The position numbers were made by a program, and so were the translations under genes. A DNA stretch of 5,721 nt from Deltaproteobacteria bacterium (lineage in GTDB: Bacteria > Myxococcota_A > UBA796 > GCA-2862545): contig JAFDJI010000275.1 in the NCBI GenBank assembly GCA_019307545.1, forward strand, positions 1-5,721, read 5' to 3'. Below are positions 1 through 5,721 of this stretch, one piece after another. A model generated the notes under the pieces. That model had not been told where the DNA came from. It made no database searches and worked only from the letters and a program-made list of their open reading frames with translations. Position 1 is the stretch's first letter. Each line of letters starts with the position of its first letter.

Positions 1-1
1 G

Positions 2-1108
2 GTCGAGAAGGAATGGGATGCACCCACGCTGGAGTTCGGCGCTTCGCTGGCTGCCGGACCCGCAGCAGAGGAGGAACCCTGGGACCTCTGGGTGGGATCG
101 CCGGGCGCGGGCGCCGATGCGGGCGCGTTGGCGCTCTTCCGCGACGGGGCGACCGCCGGCCCCGACCCCGACCTGCTCCTGCGGGCCAATTCCCCCGGGG
201 ATCGCCTGGGCACCGCGATGGCGCGGTGCGCCGACCTGACGGGCGACGGGCGAGCGGAGTGGCTGGCAGCAGCGCCCCGGTACTCGCCCCCCCTCGACGA
301 CGAACCATCCGCGGAGTCGGCAAACCTGGCAGGAGCGGTGTTCCTGCTGGAGTCCGAGCGCTTCGACCCGCTCACCGGCGAGCAAGACGTGCGGGACGCC
401 GCACGTGTCTGGTGGGGAGATGTGGTGGGCCAGGGGGTGGGGACGTCCCTGACCTGCGCCCACGACATCACCGGCGATGGGGTGGCGGACGTGGTGGTGG
501 GGGCTCCCTGGTACGGGAGCGAGCGCGAGGGGAGCGTGTTCGTGCTCTCCGGAGCGGGCCTGCCCAACGCCGGGCCCATCGGCTCGGTCGCGACCCGCCA
601 GATCGTGGGAATCGAGTCCGAAGGCTGGTTCGGCGTCAGCCTCGTGGTGGCCGACTTCGATGCCGACGGGCGAGCGGACCTGGCCGTGGGAGCGCCGGGA
701 TCGCGAGGGGGAACGGGCAGCGTGCTGCTCTATGGGGGGGAAGACCTCGCCTCAGACGCCCGCCAGATCGCACCGCGCACCACCTTCGACCTCCGGGATC
801 GAGAGCCCGGGCGACACCTGGGAAGGTTCGTGACCTCTGGGGACATCGACGGCAACCGCATCCCGGACCTGCTCGTCGGGGCTCCCGACTGGGCCCTCCC
901 CAACGCCCACGACGCGGGGCGCCTGTTCATCTGGCAAGGCGGCCCCACATGGGCGGGTACGGAAATCGCCGGGGAGGACAACCAGCGCGCCGTGGAAGGG
1001 GGGCGGCCCTACCAACGGGTGGGCCAGACCGCGCTCTTCGTCGACCTGGACGGAGATGGTGACGACGAACTGTTGCTCCCCACCCGGGACCGCTCCACCA
1101 CGCGCTGA
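2..1108 (+). CDS. FG-GAP repeat (integrin-alpha-like beta-propeller) protein, 5' end outside window
   Basis: The frame is open from the first complete codon at base 2 to a TGA at 1106-1108, giving 368 visible residues; the N-terminus and any signal peptide lie upstream. Six propeller blades can be read. Five carry Ca-binding-type loops: DLTGDGRAE (from 233), DITGDGVAD (464), DFDADGRAD (653), DIDGNRIPD (842) and DLDGDGDDE (1043). Most are followed by a VGAP-like turn and a GxVxLF-like strand. The first visible blade (FGASLAAG then DLWVGSPG) has lost the acidic loop. Known members of this family are usually secreted or cell-surface proteins that bind ligands or partners, with calcium stabilising the loops. 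The last blade stops soon after its loop, ending in RSTTR, with no membrane anchor, sorting signal or added domain. One more blade upstream would make the canonical seven. The specific function cannot be told from sequence. An alternative is one segment of a larger multi-propeller protein. Confidence 0.9.
   Translation, partial: VEKEWDAPTLEFGASLAAGPAAEEEPWDLWVGSPGAGADAGALALFRDGATAGPDPDLLLRANSPGDRLGTAMARCADLTGDGRAEWLAAAPRYSPPLDDEPSAESANLAGAVFLLESERFDPLTGEQDVRDAARVWWGDVVGQGVGTSLTCAHDITGDGVADVVVGAPWYGSEREGSVFVLSGAGLPNAGPIGSVATRQIVGIESEGWFGVSLVVADFDADGRADLAVGAPGSRGGTGSVLLYGGEDLASDARQIAPRTTFDLRDREPGRHLGRFVTSGDIDGNRIPDLLVGAPDWALPNAHDAGRLFIWQGGPTWAGTEIAGEDNQRAVEGGRPYQRVGQTALFVDLDGDGDDELLLPTRDRSTTR
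244..258 (+). repeat. 15-bp intragenic direct repeat, copy 1
   Basis: The sequence CGACGGGCGAGCGGA occurs here and again at 664-678, exactly 420 bp (140 codons) downstream and in the same frame. It encodes the DGRA part of the calcium loops in two FG-GAP blades. It reflects repeat duplication or strong codon bias rather than a separate element. Confidence 0.6.
664..678 (+). repeat. 15-bp intragenic direct repeat, copy 2
   Basis: This is the second exact copy of the 15-mer at 244-258, at the equivalent place in the calcium loop DFDADGRAD. The surrounding DNA of the two blades has diverged, so only the loop core is conserved at nucleotide level. Confidence 0.6.
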
Positions 1109-1114
1109 CGCGTG
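1099..1114 (+). other. small perfect hairpin over the FG-GAP stop codon
   Basis: CACGCG (1099-1104) and CGCGTG (1109-1114) are perfect reverse complements separated by the four bases CTGA, so the TGA stop at 1106-1108 lies in the loop. No run of T follows, so this is not a standard intrinsic terminator. A six-pair GC stem can arise by chance at this base composition. It could still mildly affect termination or the mRNA junction before the next gene. Confidence 0.3.
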
Positions 1115-1149
1115 CCGCGCCCGCCTGCAAGGGATACGGCCCCCCCCAC

Positions 1150-1154
1150 GGAGG
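1150..1154 (+). promoter_or_regulatory. Shine-Dalgarno site for the CysQ-family gene
   Basis: GGAGG lies seven bases upstream of the GTG at 1162. It is the clearest ribosome binding site in the window and fixes the GTG start, since no other start codon is better placed. A C8 tract (1140-1147) lies just upstream of it. Confidence 0.8.
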
Positions 1155-1161
1155 ACGGACG

Positions 1162-1938
1162 GTGGAACGGGAGCTCGAAGTCGCACTGAAGGCCGCGCGC
1201 GACGCGGCCAACGCCATTCGCATCATCTACGACAGCGAGGCCTACCGGGTCGAGCAGAAGTCGGGCGGACGCGGGCCCCTCACCGATGCAGACCTCGCAT
1301 CGAATCGCATCCTGCTGACGGCGTTGGCGAAGGCCTTCCCCGAGGACGGTCTCCTTTCCGAGGAGAGCCGGGACGACCGAAGTCGCCTGGAGCGGTCCCG
1401 GGTGTGGATTGTCGACCCCCTCGACGGAACCCGCGAGTTCACCCTCGGGGTTCCCGAGTTCGTGGTGTCCGTGGCCCTGGTGCAGGACGAGAGGCCGGTC
1501 CTCGGGGTGCTGCACAACCCCGCCACCGGGGAGGTCATCACCGGCGTGGAGGGCCGGGGCGTGACCTACTCCGGCGAACCAGCGCACACCACCCATCACC
1601 CCGCCATCGAGGGTGCACGCTTCCTGGTGAGCCGCTCCGAGCACGGCAAGGGCTGGTTCGAGCCGTACGAGGGCATCGCGAAGCTCACCCCCATGGGCTC
1701 CGTCGCCTACAAGCTGGGGTTGGTCGCAGTGGGCCGGGCCGAAGCCACCTTCACCCCGAAGCCACGCAACGAGTGGGACCTGGCCGCCGGGGTGGCCTGC
1801 GTCCTGGCGGGTGGCGGACGTGCCACCAACGGCGCGGGGGAACCCTACCGCTTCAACCAACCCGATCCGCTGCACATCGGGGTCTGCGGCACCAACGGAG
1901 CGTTGCACGACGCGGTCTTGGGGATGATGCGACGTTGA
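1162..1938 (+). CDS. cysQ: CysQ-like 3'(2'),5'-bisphosphate nucleotidase / inositol-monophosphatase-family phosphatase
   Basis: This 258-residue protein is full length for the Mg-dependent, lithium-sensitive phosphatase family; E. coli CysQ is about 246 residues. Metal-site motifs are intact: LSEES with the conserved Glu-Glu at 67-68, IVDPLDGT at 83-90 with Asp85 and Asp88, and EWDLAAG at 204-210 with Asp206. An upstream PLTDADLASN segment (39-48) is the usual family N-terminal motif. CysQ removes the 3' phosphate from 3'-phosphoadenosine 5'-phosphate, a by-product of PAPS use in sulfate assimilation and sulfation, giving AMP in the cytoplasm. Start is GTG with a GGAGG site seven bases upstream. 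The gene follows the FG-GAP gene by 53 bp, and its stop overlaps the TTG of the transporter. The family fold is near certain. The exact substrate (PAP, inositol phosphate or another sugar phosphate) is not, and no other sulfur genes are visible. Confidence 0.88.
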   Translation: MERELEVALKAARDAANAIRIIYDSEAYRVEQKSGGRGPLTDADLASNRILLTALAKAFPEDGLLSEESRDDRSRLERSRVWIVDPLDGTREFTLGVPEFVVSVALVQDERPVLGVLHNPATGEVITGVEGRGVTYSGEPAHTTHHPAIEGARFLVSRSEHGKGWFEPYEGIAKLTPMGSVAYKLGLVAVGRAEATFTPKPRNEWDLAAGVACVLAGGGRATNGAGEPYRFNQPDPLHIGVCGTNGALHDAVLGMMRR

Positions 1939-3209
1939 CCGAGCGGAAAGACGGAAAACGCACCGGCGGGGGTCTGGGGCCGGTCCTGCTGACGGTTCTC
2001 CTCGACCTGCTGGGCTTCGGCCTGGTGATCCCGCTCATCTCCTTCTATGCCGAGGATTACGGCGCCACGGAACGACAGGCCATCGCGCTCCTCGGGGTCT
2101 ATTCGCTCGCCCAGTTCGCGTTTGCGCCGGTATGGGGCGCGCTGTCGGATCGTTACGGTCGGCGGCCCATCATGCTCCTGTCCATCGGTGCTACCGCGCT
2201 TTCCCTGGCGGCCTTCGCCCTGTCGCAAACGCTCTGGCTGCTGTTCCTGTTCCGGCTGTTGCATGGCGCCTTCGCCGCCAACATCTCCACCGCCCAAGCG
2301 TACGTCGCTGACATCACTGCGCCCGCGGACCGGGCGCGAGGGATGGGTCTCATCGGCGCGGCCTTCGGGGTCGGGTTCACTCTCGGCCCCTGGATGGGCG
2401 GTGAGCTGTCCGTCCTCGGGATCACTGCTCCCATATGGCTGGCCGCCGCGCTCTCGGCGGTAAACTTCGTTTGGGCGTGGTTCGGCCTCCCGGAGAGCCG
2501 TCCGGTGCACGAACGCGCCGTCCATCCCCGTCGGTTGGCGCGCCTCGCCGTATGGCGCGGGCTCTCCCACCCCGTCGTGGGTCTGGCCATCCTGCTCACC
2601 TTCGCGGCCACCCTGGCCTTCGCCATGATGGAGTTCACCTTCCCCCTGGTCGCCGAACACCGCTGGGCCATGAACGAGCGGGGCGTGGGGCGGATGTTCG
2701 GCCTCATGGGCGGTATCGGTATCGTGGTGCAGGGAATGCTCATCCATTCCCTGGTGCGCTGGCTGGGCGAGGCCCGGCTGGTCGGCACGGGGTACGTGCT
2801 CAACGCCGCTGGGTTGGTCCTGCTCGCCCTGGCAATGCCGGGAGCAACCCTCTACGGAGCCTGCGCTGTGCTCGCCTTGGGCTCGTCGCTGGCGAACCCG
2901 TCCCTGCAGTCGTTGATAAGCAGGGGCGCGGGGGAGGACGAACAGGGCACCATCCTCGGCATCAACCAGTCGCTCTCGGCCCTCGCGAGGGCTATCGCAC
3001 CGTGGCTCGCGCTCGTTCTGTACGACCCGAGCCGGCGGGTCGCCCCCTTCTTCGCTGCGGCCCTGATCATGGTGGCTGCCCTCGTGCTGGCCGTCCCCGC
3101 CACCCGTCGTACGCGGGTCAGCTTGCTCCCGAGAGCACCGGAATCGGATTCGTCATCTCCAGCACGAAAGGCATCTGGATCTGCAGGCGGTCCCGACCCC
3201 AGCGCATAG
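1935..3209 (+). CDS. MFS transporter, DHA1/TetA-like drug:proton antiporter family
   Basis: This 424-residue protein has about 12 predicted hydrophobic helices and a hydrophilic loop between the two six-helix halves (about 181-207). Diagnostic motifs are present: the TM1 motif LLDLLGFGLVIPL with Asp24, motif A GALSDRYGRRP (68-78), motif B around FRLLHG with Arg107, and the antiporter motif C ending LGPWMGG (150-156). It probably exports small molecules across the inner membrane in exchange for protons. By my alignment, the TM3 Asp of TetA(B) (Asp84) is Ser90 here, so tetracycline export should not be assumed. The start is inferred to be TTG at 1935, overlapping the upstream TGA as TTGA. Only a weak GGGGAT precedes it, which suggests translational coupling. 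The reading frame extends far upstream, but that part is antisense-like shadow over the phosphatase gene. The last 30 residues (395-424) are hydrophilic and encoded opposite the patatin gene end. The substrate is unknown. Confidence 0.87.
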   Translation: MTERKDGKRTGGGLGPVLLTVLLDLLGFGLVIPLISFYAEDYGATERQAIALLGVYSLAQFAFAPVWGALSDRYGRRPIMLLSIGATALSLAAFALSQTLWLLFLFRLLHGAFAANISTAQAYVADITAPADRARGMGLIGAAFGVGFTLGPWMGGELSVLGITAPIWLAAALSAVNFVWAWFGLPESRPVHERAVHPRRLARLAVWRGLSHPVVGLAILLTFAATLAFAMMEFTFPLVAEHRWAMNERGVGRMFGLMGGIGIVVQGMLIHSLVRWLGEARLVGTGYVLNAAGLVLLALAMPGATLYGACAVLALGSSLANPSLQSLISRGAGEDEQGTILGINQSLSALARAIAPWLALVLYDPSRRVAPFFAAALIMVAALVLAVPATRRTRVSLLPRAPESDSSSPARKASGSAGGPDPSA

Positions 3210-4551
3210 CCATGAACACGTCGCGCAGCGACGGCACCAGGTTCATCGGGGAGAGCGTACGGGGGAAGCCCAGGTACAGGTCGGCGAACACCTTGTGGGC
3301 CTCCACGTTGCTGGTCCGCACGATTTGCTGGAGGGGGAACCATGCGAGGCTGCTGCTCCCCGTGGCGAAGCAGTCCAGCGCGAGCACGAAGACATTGCGA
3401 CGTCCGCCCCCGATGAAGCCGCCGACGGCGGTCTCCCAAGCGACGCGGGCTGGGACGTTTGCGACCATGCCACCCTCTCCCAGGCGGGTGATGCCATAGG
3501 TCGCGTAGAGCTGGTCCAGGAGCCGGTGCATTCGCGGGTCCGGCCGCACGACGTCGTAGTGGATCACCCCGGGAATGGCCGCGGAGAACCCGGCGGCATC
3601 GAGCACGTCGAAATCCTCGGTTCCCGGGGCCCGACCGAGCACGATCTCCTTCAATGCGTCCAGCCGCGCCAAGAACTCCGCCAGGATCGCGATGGTCTTC
3701 AGCACACCGCGCACCCCGGACCGCACCGATCGCCGCCGCAACTCGGCATCGAAGAAGTGCTCGTAGTAGTCGAGGTCGTGTTTGAGGGCGTCCACGGTGA
3801 TCCCGGTGGCGATCACGTAGAGCGGGATCTCCATGTCCGAGAGCCGCAGCGACTCGCCGTCGGCGTCCTGGAACAGGTGTCCGAGGGCGGTGCGGAGGTA
3901 CAGCCGCAGGGTGGCGGGCAGGCCGTAGCGGTTCTCCGCCTCCAGGACCTGGAACACGGTGCCCCAGGACAGCCTACGGGCCGCCGACACCATTGGCGCC
4001 GGGTCATAGCGACGGCGCCGGGCCCGGAACATGGACATCAGGGCGCCGATGGAGGTCCCCACCATCAGGTCTGGGATCAGGCCGCTGCGCTCCAGCACCT
4101 CGAAGCACCCCGGGTACACGTAGCCCGCACCACCTCCCCCACCGCTGACCACCGCCAGCAACCGCGTGGTCACCTCGGCCTCGAGGGCGTCACGATCGAT
4201 GGGCAATCGGGCGAGGATACTCGCACGTGCCCTCCGGGTCGCCTCCACCAGGTCGGGCAGGACGCGGGCTGCGTTCCACAGGGAATCCGCACCGTCCAGG
4301 CGCTCGGTGAGGGCCTCCTGGACCTGCATGGCGTGGAGGTGGTTCACCCCCGAAACATCGACATCCACACCATCCCGGTTCCGGATGGTGGTGAGCCGCG
4401 CGAAGGACAGCACGTAGCGGAGGGCATCGACGACGTGGTCCGCGTCGCGGTCCGGGTTAGCCAGGTGCAGGCGCACGACCTGTGCCTCGAGGGCATCGAA
4501 GGGGCGGCGACGGTCGGCCCACCGGGCGGGATCGAAGCGAGCGTCCTTCAC
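3118..4551 (-). CDS. patatin-like phospholipase family protein with altered catalytic motif
   Basis: This 477-residue protein has a patatin core starting near residue 133. The glycine-rich oxyanion segment SGGGGGAG (136-143) is followed by the nucleophile elbow GTSIG (165-169, Ser167), and later by LGEGGMVANVP (357-367). Patatins use a Ser-Asp dyad to release fatty acids from phospholipids or other lipids. Here the usual DG[G/A] aspartate is Glu359, and the basic residue common in the oxyanion motif is Ala142, so activity is uncertain. Residues 1-130 look helical and match no domain I recognise. No signal peptide or clear membrane helix is visible, suggesting a cytoplasmic or peripheral protein. 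The start is taken as GTG (4551-4549), overlapping the helicase TGA as GTGA. No Shine-Dalgarno is evident, so coupled translation is likely; a TTG four codons upstream is an alternative. The 3' end overlaps the convergent transporter gene by 92 bp. Confidence 0.85.
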   Translation of the reverse strand: MKDARFDPARWADRRRPFDALEAQVVRLHLANPDRDADHVVDALRYVLSFARLTTIRNRDGVDVDVSGVNHLHAMQVQEALTERLDGADSLWNAARVLPDLVEATRRARASILARLPIDRDALEAEVTTRLLAVVSGGGGGAGYVYPGCFEVLERSGLIPDLMVGTSIGALMSMFRARRRRYDPAPMVSAARRLSWGTVFQVLEAENRYGLPATLRLYLRTALGHLFQDADGESLRLSDMEIPLYVIATGITVDALKHDLDYYEHFFDAELRRRSVRSGVRGVLKTIAILAEFLARLDALKEIVLGRAPGTEDFDVLDAAGFSAAIPGVIHYDVVRPDPRMHRLLDQLYATYGITRLGEGGMVANVPARVAWETAVGGFIGGGRRNVFVLALDCFATGSSSLAWFPLQQIVRTSNVEAHKVFADLYLGFPRTLSPMNLVPSLRDVFMAMRWGRDRLQIQMPFVLEMTNPIPVLSGAS

Positions 4552-5721
4552 GTCGACCGCCAAAACGCCGAGATGGCCGCTGCGGGATCGTCGGGGACCT
4601 CCACCTCCCACTCGGTTGGAAACAGCGAGGATGTCTCCCGCCAACGGAAGCGCCGCCCCACCAGCACGATGACCCCACGGTCCTCCGGGCGCCGGATCAG
4701 ACGCCCCGCCGCCTGGACGACGCGGGTGATCCCGGGAACGAGGGACGCATAGCGAAACCCTTCTCCGTATCGGTCCTCGTAGTAGTTGCGCAGCAGATCC
4801 CGCTCCATTCCCACCGGTGGCAACGCCGGCCCGGCCACCAGCACCGCGTCGAGGGCCCCCGGAGGCAGGTCGATTCCCTCGGCGAAGATACCCCCCAACA
4901 CGGCCGCGAGCACGAGCGGAGGCCCTCCTGCACCGATCCGTCGAAGCCAATCCAGCCGTCGCTGCTCGGACATGGACGGTTCCTGGGCCAACACCTCCCG
5001 GTCCTCGATGGACCAGCGGGCGGTGATGTCGCGGAGCATCTCGAAGGAGGGGAAGTACACCGCCGTGTTGCCGGGGACCGCCTCGATGCAGGACTGCAGG
5101 AGCGCGGCGGTGGGCTCGGCGTGGGCCGCGCGGTCCCGGTAGACGGTGGATACCCGCGGCGCCACGAGCACCCTGCAGTGCTCCCGCGCGAAGCCCGAGG
5201 CCACGCGCAACACCTCGAGGCGGTGGGGATCGAGTCCGAGCAGGTCGCGGTAGAACCCGGGAGGGGACAAGGTGGCGCTCAACCCCAGGAATCCCCCCAA
5301 CTCGGCGATGCGCGGGCCCAACCACCCCGAAGGGTCCAGGCACAGGAGCCCCACGAACTCCTCTCCCGGCTTTCGACCCACCAGGTGCACCGTCTCCTCA
5401 CCGGCCGAAGCCACGGCGGTCGCAAAGCGCAGCACGCTGCGAGCGCAATCCACCCAGGCATCGCCGGACGTGTCGAGCGGGACCGCCACCTTCAGCCGCG
5501 CGTAGTCGAGCGCTACCTCGTCGATGCGGTCGGCGAGCAAGCGCCACGGCGTAGCGGACAGCTCGGCGACGGCAACCCCGTCGCGGGCCCCGGTGGTCGC
5601 CAGACCACCGGCCTCGTGCACGGCTTCCCCGATATCCCGCGCCAGCTCCAAGAAGGGCCCAAAGGCCCCATCTGCAACGTGCGTCGCCGCGGCCCGCTGC
5701 TCCAGCGAATCCACCGCCTGG
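4548..5721 (-). CDS. XPD/DinG-like superfamily 2 ATP-dependent helicase, C-terminal part (5' end outside window)
   Basis: The frame is open from the window edge to a TGA at 4550-4548, giving 390 visible residues; the family usually runs to about 650-900. Helicase motifs of the second RecA-like domain are readable in order: GLSATL (coding 5285-5268), a motif IV-like GNTAVYFPSFEML, motif V GGIFAEGIDLPPG (around 4895-4857), and motif VI QAAGRLIRRPEDRG (4715-4674) with Gln and Arg in place for ATP hydrolysis. These are characteristic of the HELICc2 domain in XPD, Rad3, DinG and YoaA, which unwind DNA 5' to 3'. Walker A, the DEAH box and any Fe-S cysteines lie off the window, so the subgroup cannot be settled. 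It is followed at once by the patatin gene in a 4-base overlap, so the two are probably one transcription unit. A housekeeping repair role is the default expectation; an accessory or defence role is possible but not shown. Confidence 0.88.
   Translation of the reverse strand, partial: QAVDSLEQRAAATHVADGAFGPFLELARDIGEAVHEAGGLATTGARDGVAVAELSATPWRLLADRIDEVALDYARLKVAVPLDTSGDAWVDCARSVLRFATAVASAGEETVHLVGRKPGEEFVGLLCLDPSGWLGPRIAELGGFLGLSATLSPPGFYRDLLGLDPHRLEVLRVASGFAREHCRVLVAPRVSTVYRDRAAHAEPTAALLQSCIEAVPGNTAVYFPSFEMLRDITARWSIEDREVLAQEPSMSEQRRLDWLRRIGAGGPPLVLAAVLGGIFAEGIDLPPGALDAVLVAGPALPPVGMERDLLRNYYEDRYGEGFRYASLVPGITRVVQAAGRLIRRPEDRGVIVLVGRRFRWRETSSLFPTEWEVEVPDDPAAAISAFWRST

Noticed and set aside
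13..1062. 349-residue Arg-rich frame overlapping the FG-GAP gene
   Set aside because: It is a frame shadow of the FG-GAP coding sequence, with no recognisable domain.
1009..1908. 299-residue - strand frame opposite the phosphatase gene
   Set aside because: It lies antisense to a gene with intact metal-binding motifs and shows no family signature of its own.
1056..1934. Long N-terminal extension of the transporter reading frame, about 290 residues upstream of the TTG
   Set aside because: It overlaps the well-supported phosphatase gene in another frame, is rich in Arg, Gly and Pro as expected of a GC-rich shadow, and TetA-like proteins begin near the first helix.
2979..2992. 14-bp perfect palindrome GCCCTCGCGAGGGC
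   Set aside because: It lies within transporter codons for a conserved region, and one such palindrome is expected by chance in a GC-rich window of this size. There is no second copy or promoter context to support an operator.
3124..3137. Small hairpin TGCTC/GAGCA in the convergent overlap as a possible two-way terminator
   Set aside because: The stem has only five pairs, there is no T run on either side, and it lies inside both coding regions.
3295..4752. 485-residue open frame on the + strand opposite the patatin and helicase genes
   Set aside because: Its composition is low-complexity His, Gly, Gln and Val-rich with no motif, while the opposite strand encodes clear patatin and helicase motifs. 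Long antisense frames are common at this GC content.
4552..5343. Upstream extension of the patatin frame into the helicase gene, which would make a 741-residue protein
   Set aside because: The segment is Arg/Gly/Pro-rich noise, and the other frame carries helicase motifs V and VI. The GTG overlapping the helicase stop is a natural start.

Overview
The window is very GC-rich (roughly 70% by eye), with GTG and TTG starts, tightly packed genes and a multi-blade FG-GAP propeller protein. This fits a high-GC Gram-negative bacterium, and the mix of families resembles Myxococcota or other former Deltaproteobacteria. That placement is an inference from style and gene content, because no phylogenetic marker is complete here.

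Layout. On the + strand lie the 3' part of an FG-GAP/integrin-alpha-like beta-propeller gene (2-1108), a complete CysQ/inositol-monophosphatase-family phosphatase (1162-1938) and a 12-helix DHA1-type MFS transporter (1935-3209). The transporter starts at a TTG that overlaps the phosphatase stop (TTGA). On the - strand, converging on these, lie the C-terminal half of an XPD/DinG-like superfamily 2 helicase (5721 down to 4548, 5' end outside the window) and a patatin-like phospholipase (4551 down to 3118). The patatin start overlaps the helicase stop (GTGA). The two convergent groups overlap tail to tail by 92 bp (3118-3209), so there is no intergenic space or terminator between them. The only intergenic gap is 53 bp (1109-1161). 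It holds a C8 tract and the phosphatase ribosome binding site; a small hairpin spans the preceding stop codon.

How the genes may work together. The phosphatase and transporter are probably translated as a coupled pair, but no shared pathway is evident. The helicase and patatin are also likely co-transcribed and coupled. DNA helicase plus phospholipase is an unusual pairing, and the patatin has a glutamate where the catalytic-dyad aspartate normally sits, an alanine at the usual basic position of the oxyanion motif, and an unassigned N-terminal region of about 130 residues. This pair is the best candidate for something undescribed, but the sequence alone does not show a defence or signalling role. 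No RNA genes, mobile elements, CRISPR arrays or integration scars were seen.
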